A stretch of DNA of 6,353 nucleotides from Pseudomonadota bacterium (GTDB lineage Bacteria > Pseudomonadota > Gammaproteobacteria > Xanthomonadales > Xanthomonadaceae). Of the stretch, positions 1-5,063 are shown one piece after another. The notes under the pieces were generated by a model that was given only the letters and a program-made list of their open reading frames with translations, made no database searches and had not been told where the DNA came from. Position 1 is the first letter of the stretch; every line of letters starts with the position of its first letter. The translations under genes were made by a program, and so were the position numbers. The stretch lies in contig JAEWNA010000234.1 in NCBI GenBank assembly GCA_023392975.1, positions 1-6,353 on the forward strand, written 5' to 3'.

Positions 1-2
1 TG

Positions 3-773
3 CTGGCGCTGCGCATGCTGGTGGCGCTGCCGCTGTTCCTGCTGATGGGCGCCTGGGCGTCGCGCCGTGCGGCGCCGCTGTCCGCCGCCGATCGCCTGCG
101 CGTGTTCGCGCTCGGGGTCAGCGGCTACTACCTCGCCAGCCTGCTCGACTTCCTCGGCCTGGCCTACATCTCGGCCACGCTCGAACGGGTGATCCTCTAT
201 CTCACTCCGACCTTCGTGCTGCTGCTCGGCGCGGTGCTGGCGCGGCGACGGCCGACACGGACGCAGGCGGCCGCGCTGGCGATCAGCTATGCCGGCGTCG
301 CGCTCGCCTTCGGCCACGACCTTCAGATGGCCGGCGACCAGGTGCTCAAGGGCGGCCTGCTGGTGCTCGGCAGCGCGCTGTCCTACGCCGTCTATCTGTA
401 CGGCAGCGGCGAGATCGTCGGCCGGGTCGGCGCGGTCCGGCTCACCGCCTGGGCCAGCACGGTGGCGTCGGTGCTGTGCATCGGCCAATGGCTGTTGCTC
501 GAGCCGTGGAGCTGGCCGCGCATCCCGTCGTCGGTCTATGCGCTGTCGCTGCTCAACGGCACGCTGTGCACGGTCGCGCCGGTGCTGATGACGATGATCG
601 GCGTGCGTCGCCTCGGGTCGGGGCCGGCCTCGCAGATCGGCATGATCGGCCCGGTCTCGACCATCGTGCTCAGCCTGTTGATCCTGCACGAGCCCATGGG
701 TCCCTGGCAGATCGCCGGCACCGGGCTGGTGGTCGCCGGCGTGCTCGCGGTCTCGCGCGCGAAGCCGGCCTGA
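3..773 (+). CDS. EamA/DMT-family membrane transporter (5' end missing)
   Basis: Probable drug/metabolite transporter (DMT) superfamily permease of the inner membrane; the substrate cannot be told from sequence. The frame is open to the left edge and the first visible residues (LALRMLVALPLFLL) look like the interior of the second helix of an EamA domain. The ATG at 15 is therefore probably internal, and about 30-50 N-terminal residues lie outside the window. About nine hydrophobic helices are visible, consistent with the usual ten. The end of the first EamA repeat is recognisable as YLTPTFVLLLGAVLARRR followed by a Gly/Ala-rich helix. The second repeat starts near GGLLVLGSALSYAVYLY and ends in a motif resembling the family's usual pattern of glutamate-proline then a glycine-rich last helix (LLILHEPMGPWQIAGTGLVV). 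The gene stops at TGA 771-773. The family call is firm; specificity is unknown. Confidence 0.9.
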   Translation: MALRMLVALPLFLLMGAWASRRAAPLSAADRLRVFALGVSGYYLASLLDFLGLAYISATLERVILYLTPTFVLLLGAVLARRRPTRTQAAALAISYAGVALAFGHDLQMAGDQVLKGGLLVLGSALSYAVYLYGSGEIVGRVGAVRLTAWASTVASVLCIGQWLLLEPWSWPRIPSSVYALSLLNGTLCTVAPVLMTMIGVRRLGSGPASQIGMIGPVSTIVLSLLILHEPMGPWQIAGTGLVVAGVLAVSRAKPA

Positions 774-794
774 GCGGCCGCCGCGGCCCGCGGC

Positions 795-823
795 TCGACG
801 GCCTCCGGCGCCCTCCGTACACT
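795..823 (+). promoter_or_regulatory. Putative sigma-70 promoter for the gene at 857
   Basis: A -35-like TCGACG (795-800) and a -10-like TACACT (818-823) are separated by an optimal 17 bases, and each matches the consensus at four of six positions. Transcription would start near 830, giving a short leader of about 27 bases that holds the ribosome binding site. The assignment rests on pattern and position only. The gene could also be read through from the transporter upstream, because no terminator separates them. Confidence 0.45.
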
Positions 824-845
824 GCGTCGGACACCGCCCGGGAGC

Positions 846-851
846 GGGGAG
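846..851 (+). promoter_or_regulatory. Ribosome binding site fixing the start at 857
   Basis: GGGGAG lies five bases before the ATG at 857. The open frame extends far upstream (to 476) through the transporter gene, so this site, the hydrophobic N-terminus directly after the ATG, and the promoter-like elements decide the start. Confidence 0.7.
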
Positions 852-856
852 ACGCC

Positions 857-1897
857 ATGTCGTTGCTGACCATCCTCGCCATCGTGTTCGTCGCCCTGCT
901 CGTGCTGGTCGTGATTGGCCTGTGGCTGCTGCGCGCGCTGGCCCGGGGCTGGCTCGCCCGGCGGATCGCGGCGCAGGCGGCGACCCCCGGCAACGGCATC
1001 GCCGCGCGCATCACCCTGGTGCCGACCGACCGGCCCTGGCGACAGCCCGGCACCGAGGCGCTGATCGAGGCGTTGCGCGCGGCCGGGTTCGTCGAGATCG
1101 ATCGCTACGACGTGCCCGAGATGCACGTGATGCGCTTGTGGGGCGGTACCCATCCCGAGGACGGCATCGCCGCGGCGGTCTACGACCACGGCAGCGTGCC
1201 GCCGTTCTACGATCTGGTGCGGGTCTACGCCGATTACGGCACCAGCACGATCACCACCAATCCGGTGCACGATCCGTCCAACCTGCCGCCGAACTGCACC
1301 TGCATCGCCGATCGCACGCTCACGCCGGCCAGCGCGCTGGTGGTGCTGCGCGAGCAGCCCGCGCGCGCGGACGTGGTCCGGGTGGACGCGCGCAACTTCG
1401 CCGACGTGTTCACCGAGCTGTACGCGCGTTCGATCGACCACATCCTGGGCAAGGGCATGCCCGACGCGAAGAAGATGCGCGAGGTCGGGCAGCGCGTGGC
1501 CGAGGCGACCGGCGTGCCGATGCCCGAGCTGGACGACGCGCAGATGGATCTCGCGGTGGAACTGCAGCGCCTCAGCCGGCTCGCCGCGCTGCAGGAGGCG
1601 GTCGTCGACCGTTTCGCGCAGTCGGGCGCGATCGCGGCGGAGGAATGGGCGCGGCTGCGCGACCGGGTGATGGTGGTCCACGACCTGCTCGGTCGCGAGG
1701 AAGCCGCCGAGATCGCCCGCGCCGCCGCCGATCGCAAGGGCACGCAGGCGCTGGTCGACGCGGTGCTCGCGAAGGGGCTGCCGCCGATCGACACCTACGA
1801 GCGGATCACCGAAGGCCTGCCACCGCCGCAGCGCTTGCGCCTGCTGGGCGAAGTCGACCATCCGCTGTACGCGCAGGTCGTGGTTGCGAACGCCTGA
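857..1897 (+). CDS. Unrecognised protein with N-terminal membrane anchor
   Basis: I do not recognise a named family in this 346-residue protein. Residues about 4-28 form one strong hydrophobic helix (SLLTILAIVFVALLVLVVIG) followed by Arg-rich residues (R26, R30, R35, R36). This suggests a signal anchor; with only three residues before the helix, the positive-inside rule favours a cytoplasmic C-terminal body, but that is inference. Residues 50-180 look like a mixed alpha/beta domain with aromatic and Gly/Pro-rich segments (RLWGGTHPEDG at 93-103, DHGSVPPFYDLVRVYADYG at 110-128). The only two cysteines form a CxC pair (C147, C149) in NLPPNCTC. Residues 183-305 appear mainly helical, with charged amphipathic stretches around 227-292. 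The start is supported by a good Shine-Dalgarno. The gene converges on the DUF1697 gene. It is probably real: codon bias is right and the domain pattern is coherent. Function is unknown. Confidence 0.85.
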   Translation: MSLLTILAIVFVALLVLVVIGLWLLRALARGWLARRIAAQAATPGNGIAARITLVPTDRPWRQPGTEALIEALRAAGFVEIDRYDVPEMHVMRLWGGTHPEDGIAAAVYDHGSVPPFYDLVRVYADYGTSTITTNPVHDPSNLPPNCTCIADRTLTPASALVVLREQPARADVVRVDARNFADVFTELYARSIDHILGKGMPDAKKMREVGQRVAEATGVPMPELDDAQMDLAVELQRLSRLAALQEAVVDRFAQSGAIAAEEWARLRDRVMVVHDLLGREEAAEIARAAADRKGTQALVDAVLAKGLPPIDTYERITEGLPPPQRLRLLGEVDHPLYAQVVVANA

Positions 1898-1908
1898 GCG
1901 CCCGGGCC

Positions 1909-1933
1909 TCGATCAGGTCCGCATCGATCAGGT
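1909..1933. repeat. Short direct repeat spanning the DUF1697 stop codon
   Basis: TCGATCAGGT occurs exactly at 1909-1918 and again at 1924-1933, a period of 15 bases; beyond the ten identical bases the units differ at three of five positions. The right-hand copy contains the last codons and stop of the minus-strand DUF1697 gene. The left-hand copy supplies a second TGA (1913-1915) in the same frame. It looks like a small tandem duplication in the gap between the two convergent genes. Confidence 0.7.
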
Positions 1934-2461
1934 GCGTGTCATCGCCTGCAGCTTCAGCACCGTCGCCCAGTTGCGCGCGGTGACGCGGTCGCGGAATTTC
2001 GCGCCGCCCAGTGCCGCGGCGACCGCGCTGTCGAGGATGCCGTCGGGACACCACACGTAGCACGCGTCCGCGCCGACCGCGAAGGACTCGCCGGGGTGCG
2101 CCGTCGCCAGCGTCTCGAACGGCGTGCGGTCGTCGTCGAGGTAGAACCCGACCAGCAGTCGCGACGGATCGTCCGCGCGTTCGCCGAAGGGATTGCCGTC
2201 GATCGCCGCCTCCAGCGCCCTGGCGGGCAGCACGAGCGTGTTGGTCGAGACCCCGATGCGGTCCTCGACGGCTGAAGCGATCCGCTTCGCATGGCTGGCG
2301 GGCGTGCCGCGTCCCGCGTCGAACACCACGTTGCCGCTGTTGAGCAGCGTGCGCACGTCGGTGTAGCCGAGATCCTCGAACAGGGCCTTCAGCTCGGCCA
2401 TCGCGATGCGCTTGGCCTTGCCGACGTTGATGCCGCGGAAGAGGGCGACGCAGAGCGCCAC
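1928..2461 (-). CDS. DUF1697 family protein
   Basis: A 177-residue cytoplasmic-type protein of the DUF1697 family, whose molecular function is not established. Family hallmarks are in order: the N-terminal strand ALFRGINVG (6-14), MAELKALFEDLGYTDVRTLL (21-40), SGNVVF (42-47), the NPF motif (90-92), and the C-terminal TARNWATVLKL (161-171). Length is typical and there is no signal peptide or membrane segment. The start is GTG (2459-2461), not ATG. An in-frame TGA lies immediately upstream, so no longer protein is possible, and the N-terminal motif begins at the expected distance from this start. The gene follows parE on the same strand with a 99-base gap and no convincing terminator between them, so co-transcription is plausible. 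It converges on the gene ending at 1897. Family identity is firm; role unknown. Confidence 0.92.
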   Translation of the reverse strand: MALCVALFRGINVGKAKRIAMAELKALFEDLGYTDVRTLLNSGNVVFDAGRGTPASHAKRIASAVEDRIGVSTNTLVLPARALEAAIDGNPFGERADDPSRLLVGFYLDDDRTPFETLATAHPGESFAVGADACYVWCPDGILDSAVAAALGGAKFRDRVTARNWATVLKLQAMTRT

Positions 2462-2466
2462 TCAGA

Positions 2467-2471
2467 CCCCC
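2467..2471 (-). promoter_or_regulatory. Ribosome binding site for the GTG start of the DUF1697 gene
   Basis: On the minus strand GGGGG lies five bases before the GTG start. With the in-frame stop directly abutting the GTG, it supports initiation at this non-ATG codon. Confidence 0.5.
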
Positions 2472-2560
2472 AGCGTCGCCAAGTCGCCCGCGTCCCGAAG
2501 GCCGTTCCGCCTTGCCGAGAACGATGCTGTCGCAACGGCCGGAAGCAATGGAACCATGGG

Positions 2561-4450
2561 TCAGACTTCCAATGTGGCAAGGTCGCCCTTGGTCTCCAGC
2601 CATATCTTGCGATCGGACGCCCGCTTCTTCGCCAGCAGCATGTCCATCAGCGCGTGCGTCTCGCCGGCGCCGTCGACGGTGAGCTGGACCAGACGACGGG
2701 TGTCCGGGTGGATCGCCGATTCGCGCAACTGCTGCGGGTTCATCTCGCCGAGGCCCTTGAAGCGGGTGACGTTCACCGCGCCCTTGATCTTCTCGCGCTC
2801 GATCTTCTCCAGCAGCAGGCGCTTCTCTTCCTCGTCCAGCGCGTAGAACACCTGCTTGCCCACGTCGACGCGGAACAGCGGCGGCATCGCCACGAACACA
2901 TGGCCGGCGTTCACCAGCGCGGGGAAGTGCTTCAGGAACAGCGCCGACAGCAGGGTCGCGATGTGCAGGCCGTCGGAATCGGCGTCGGCGAGGACCACGA
3001 CCTTGCCGTAGCGCAGGCCGGAGATGTCGTCCTTCCCCGGATCGCAGCCGATGGCGACGGCGAGATCGTGCACTTCCTGAGAGGCGAGCACGCTGCCGGA
3101 CGCGACTTCCCAGGTATTCAGGATCTTGCCGCGCAGGGGCAGGATCGCCTGGAAGTCCTTGTCGCGCGCCTGCTTGGCCGAGCCGCCGGCCGAATCGCCT
3201 TCGACCAGGAAGAGTTCGGTGCGCGACAGGTCCTGCGAGATGCAGTCGGCGAGCTTGCCGGGCAGGGCGGGACCCTGGGTCACCTTCTTGCGCACGACCT
3301 GCTTCTCGGTCTTCAGTCGCGCGGCGGCGCGTTCGATCGCGAGCTGCGCGATCTTCTCGCCCAATTCGACGTGCTGGTTCAGCCAAAGCGAGAACGCGTC
3401 GTGCGCAGCGCCTTCGACGAACGCCGCGGCCTGGCGCGACGACAGGCGCTCCTTGGTCTGGCCGCTGAATTGCGGGTCGGTCATCTTGATGCTGAGCACG
3501 AAGGCGACGCGGTCCCACACGTCTTCCGGCGCGAGCTTCACGCCGCGCGGCAGCAGGTTGCGGAAGTCGCAGAATTCGCGCAGCGCATCGGTGAAGCCGG
3601 TGCGCAGGCCGTTCACGTGGGTGCCGTGCTGCGCGGTCGGGATCAGGTTGACGTAGCTTTCCTGCACCAGTTCGCCGTCGGGCACCCAGGCCGCGGCCCA
3701 GTCGACGATTTCCGAATCCTTCTTCAGCTGCCCGACGAACAGCTCCGGCGGCAGCACTTCGGTTGCTCCCAGCTCGCCCTTCAGGTAGTCGTGCAGGCCG
3801 TCCTCGTAATGCCAGGTGTCCTTCTCGCCGCTGGCGGCGTCGAGCAGGGTGACGGTCAGGCCCGGGCACAGCACCGCCTTGGCGCGCAGCAGGTGGCGCA
3901 GGTGGCGCGCCGCGAACTTCGGGGTGTCGAAATACTTCGCATCCGGCCAGAAGCGCAGCCGGGTGCCGGTGTTCTTCCTGCCGACCGTGCCGACGCTCTC
4001 CAGCGCCGAGGCGCGGTCGCCGTCGCGGAATTCCATCCGGTACTCGGTGCCTTCGCGCTTGATGAAGACTTCGACCTTCTTCGACAGCGCATTCACCACG
4101 CTCACGCCGACGCCGTGCAGGCCGCCGCTGAAGGTGTAGTTGCGGTTGTTGAACTTGCCGCCCGCGTGGAGCCGGGTGAGGATCAGCTCGACGCCGGGGA
4201 TCTTCTCCTCCGGATGGATGTCGACCGGCATGCCGCGGCCGTCGTCGGACACCTCGCAGCTGCCGTCGGGATGCAGGACCACGTCGATCTGGCGGGCGTG
4301 GCCGGCGAGGGCCTCGTCCACGGCGTTGTCGATCACTTCCTGCGCCAGGTGGTTCGGGCGTGCGGTGTCGGTGTACATGCCCGGCCGGCGCTTGACCGGG
4401 TCCAGGCCGGAGAGGACTTCGATGTCGGCGGCGTTGTAGCGACTGCTCAT
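2561..4450 (-). CDS. parE: DNA topoisomerase IV subunit B (ParE)
   Basis: ATPase subunit of topoisomerase IV; as (ParC)2(ParE)2 it decatenates daughter chromosomes and relaxes supercoils in the cytoplasm. The 629 residues match the length of proteobacterial ParE. The GHKL ATPase domain (about 1-220) shows RRPGMY (21-26), the catalytic and Mg-binding stretch EVIDNAVDEA (38-47; E38 and N42 match GyrB E42 and N46), DDGRGMP (69-75) and SGGLHGVGVSVVNAL (108-122). The transducer domain (about 220-390) carries the QTK loop (331-333). The TOPRIM domain (about 411-525) has LVEGDSAGG (E417), PLRGKILN (438-445) and DADSDGLH (D489, D491) for metal binding, then RFKGLGEMNP (563-572). DADSDGLHIATLL and the absence of the GyrB-specific insertion point to ParE rather than GyrB. 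The ATG at 4448-4450 gives the usual N-terminus, although I see no good Shine-Dalgarno. All key residues are present. parC is not in the window. Confidence 0.97.
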   Translation of the reverse strand: MSSRYNAADIEVLSGLDPVKRRPGMYTDTARPNHLAQEVIDNAVDEALAGHARQIDVVLHPDGSCEVSDDGRGMPVDIHPEEKIPGVELILTRLHAGGKFNNRNYTFSGGLHGVGVSVVNALSKKVEVFIKREGTEYRMEFRDGDRASALESVGTVGRKNTGTRLRFWPDAKYFDTPKFAARHLRHLLRAKAVLCPGLTVTLLDAASGEKDTWHYEDGLHDYLKGELGATEVLPPELFVGQLKKDSEIVDWAAAWVPDGELVQESYVNLIPTAQHGTHVNGLRTGFTDALREFCDFRNLLPRGVKLAPEDVWDRVAFVLSIKMTDPQFSGQTKERLSSRQAAAFVEGAAHDAFSLWLNQHVELGEKIAQLAIERAAARLKTEKQVVRKKVTQGPALPGKLADCISQDLSRTELFLVEGDSAGGSAKQARDKDFQAILPLRGKILNTWEVASGSVLASQEVHDLAVAIGCDPGKDDISGLRYGKVVVLADADSDGLHIATLLSALFLKHFPALVNAGHVFVAMPPLFRVDVGKQVFYALDEEEKRLLLEKIEREKIKGAVNVTRFKGLGEMNPQQLRESAIHPDTRRLVQLTVDGAGETHALMDMLLAKKRASDRKIWLETKGDLATLEV

Positions 4451-4645
4451 GCGATAGGTGGCGTGCGTGGGGTCGGCGGCGGGACGGCCGCCCGAGGCCG
4501 GCGAGCTTGGCGGCCCGGCGGGGCGGGGTCAAGCCGTTCAGGTTCGCCGCGGGGGTTCATCGCGGAGTGTGCGCGGGCGGGGCATGATGCGCCGGTCCGT
4601 CATGAACCCGCCGATCCCCGGCGCGGAGGCGGACGACCGATCGAC
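4451..4645. other. Divergent intergenic region between parE and the small exported gene
   Basis: This 195-base GC-rich region must hold the 5' signals of both flanking genes. For parE, a minus-strand TTGACC (plus 4527-4532) could be a -35, but the hexamer at the right distance (CAAGCT) is a poor -10. For the rightward gene, CATGAT (4583-4588) resembles a -10 without a matching -35. An imperfect 12-base direct repeat lies at 4541-4552 and 4554-4565. A 21-codon ORF at 4584-4649 overlaps the next start. None of these is firmly supported as a promoter or operator. Confidence 0.5.
4541..4565. repeat. Imperfect 12-base direct repeat
   Basis: GGTTCGCCGCGG (4541-4552) and GGTTCATCGCGG (4554-4565) agree at ten of twelve positions with a 13-base period. 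They lie in the divergent region about 90 bases from the parE start and about 80 bases from the start at 4646. A regulatory role is possible, but chance in GC-rich DNA is equally plausible. Confidence 0.35.
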
Positions 4646-4649
4646 ATGA
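4584..4649 (+). other. Possible 21-codon upstream ORF overlapping the next start
   Basis: Two adjacent ATGs (4584, 4587) open a frame encoding 21 residues that ends with the TGA at 4647-4649. The stop overlaps the ATG at 4646 in an ATGA arrangement typical of translational coupling. The peptide (MMRRSVMNPPIPG, then acidic residues) resembles nothing I know. No good ribosome binding site precedes it, and CATGAT here could instead be a -10 element, so it may be coincidental. Confidence 0.2.
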
Positions 4650-4921
4650 CCCATTCCCGCCGCCACGCCCTCGCTGTGCCGCTCTTGGCGCTGTCGGTCG
4701 CGCTGCTGGCGTCCGCCGCCAGCGCCGGCGCCCAGTCGACGCCGCCGCAGTCCGCCACCGCGGACAAGCCCACGACCGCCGATGCCGACAAGGCCGCCCG
4801 CGACGCCGCCGCCGCCAAGGCGGAGGCCGATCGCAAGGCCGAGGCCCGCAAGCCCAAGCGCGACGCCAAGGCCGACCGCAAGTCGCCCGAGCGCGAGATC
4901 GAGGAAGAAGAGGCGCCCTGA
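4646..4921 (+). CDS. Small exported highly charged protein, function unknown
   Basis: This 91-residue protein has a clear Sec-type signal peptide: basic MTHSRRH, a hydrophobic core (about 8-22) and a probable cleavage after AGA near residue 29 (ASAGA then QS). No lipobox cysteine is present, so it is probably soluble in the periplasm or secreted. The predicted mature part is low-complexity, made of Ala, Lys, Asp, Glu and Arg, with repeated A-D/E-A-K/R-type units (DKAARDAAAAKAEADRKAEA). A basic stretch (KPKRDAKADRK) follows, then an acidic tail ending EREIEEEEAP. It lacks cysteines and probably forms a charged helix or is disordered. The open frame continues far upstream as a shadow of parE; the ATG at 4646 is chosen because the signal peptide begins there. 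The Shine-Dalgarno is poor: GGAGG at 4625-4629 is 16 bases away. A terminator follows 23 bases after the stop, which supports a real monocistronic unit. I do not recognise the family. Confidence 0.75.
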   Translation: MTHSRRHALAVPLLALSVALLASAASAGAQSTPPQSATADKPTTADADKAARDAAAAKAEADRKAEARKPKRDAKADRKSPEREIEEEEAP

Positions 4922-4944
4922 GCGCATCGCCCCTCGCCCCACGA

Positions 4945-4973
4945 CGCCCCGGACCTCCGGGGCGTTTCTTTTT
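4945..4973 (+). terminator. Rho-independent terminator after the small exported gene
   Basis: A perfect 8-base-pair stem, CGCCCCGG (4945-4952) with CCGGGGCG (4957-4964), encloses the tetraloop ACCT. It is followed by TTTCTTTTT (4965-4973). This is a strong intrinsic terminator for rightward transcription. The other strand lacks a T tract, so it acts in one direction. It separates the small gene from pyrG, which therefore needs its own promoter. Confidence 0.93.
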
Positions 4974-5030
4974 CGCATGAAGAATCAACGGGTTGCGATT
5001 CCGACCCTCGTCGCTGTCACGGCTTGCCTG

Positions 5031-5036
5031 TAGACT
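5031..5036 (+). promoter_or_regulatory. Possible -10 element for pyrG
   Basis: TAGACT (5031-5036) matches four of six bases of TATAAT and lies in the short gap between the upstream terminator and pyrG. No clear -35 hexamer is found 16-18 bases upstream; TTGCGA at 4993-4998 is too far. If used, transcription would start near 5043, after the upstream in-frame ATG at 5037 and about 20 bases before the ATG at 5064. Confidence 0.35.
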
Positions 5037-5063
5037 ATGGCTTTCCAGCGACCCGCTGCCGAC

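Noticed and set aside
781..793. Small hairpin CCGCG-GCC-CGCGG after the transporter gene
   Set aside because: The stem is only five base pairs in very GC-rich sequence and has no T tract, so it is not supported as a terminator.
536..1861. 441-codon minus-strand open frame across the transporter and the anchored protein
   Set aside because: It runs across two plus-strand genes and their intergenic gap, and its His/Arg/Gln-rich composition is typical of an antisense shadow in GC-rich DNA.
1900..1907. Palindrome GCCCGGGC between the convergent genes
   Set aside because: It is an 8-base palindrome with no loop or T tract, expected by chance at this base composition.
2498..2513. Inverted repeat AAGGC/GCCTT between parE and the DUF1697 gene
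   Set aside because: The stem is five base pairs with a six-base loop and no T tract on either strand, so it is too weak to call a terminator or operator.
1806..4532. 908-codon minus-strand open frame overlapping parE in another frame
   Set aside because: Its product is Arg/Gly/Pro-rich with no recognisable domain, while the neighbouring frame on the same strand encodes intact ParE and DUF1697 proteins.
4556..4588. TTCATC and CATGAT as a promoter for the small exported gene
   Set aside because: The spacer is 21 bases, too long for a sigma-70 promoter, and TTCATC is a poor -35.
2291..4921. 876-codon plus-strand open frame antisense to parE
   Set aside because: The reverse strand encodes ParE with all its motifs. 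The plus-strand frame is a shadow of GC-rich codon bias with unprotein-like composition, and only its last 92 codons (from 4646) are a real gene.
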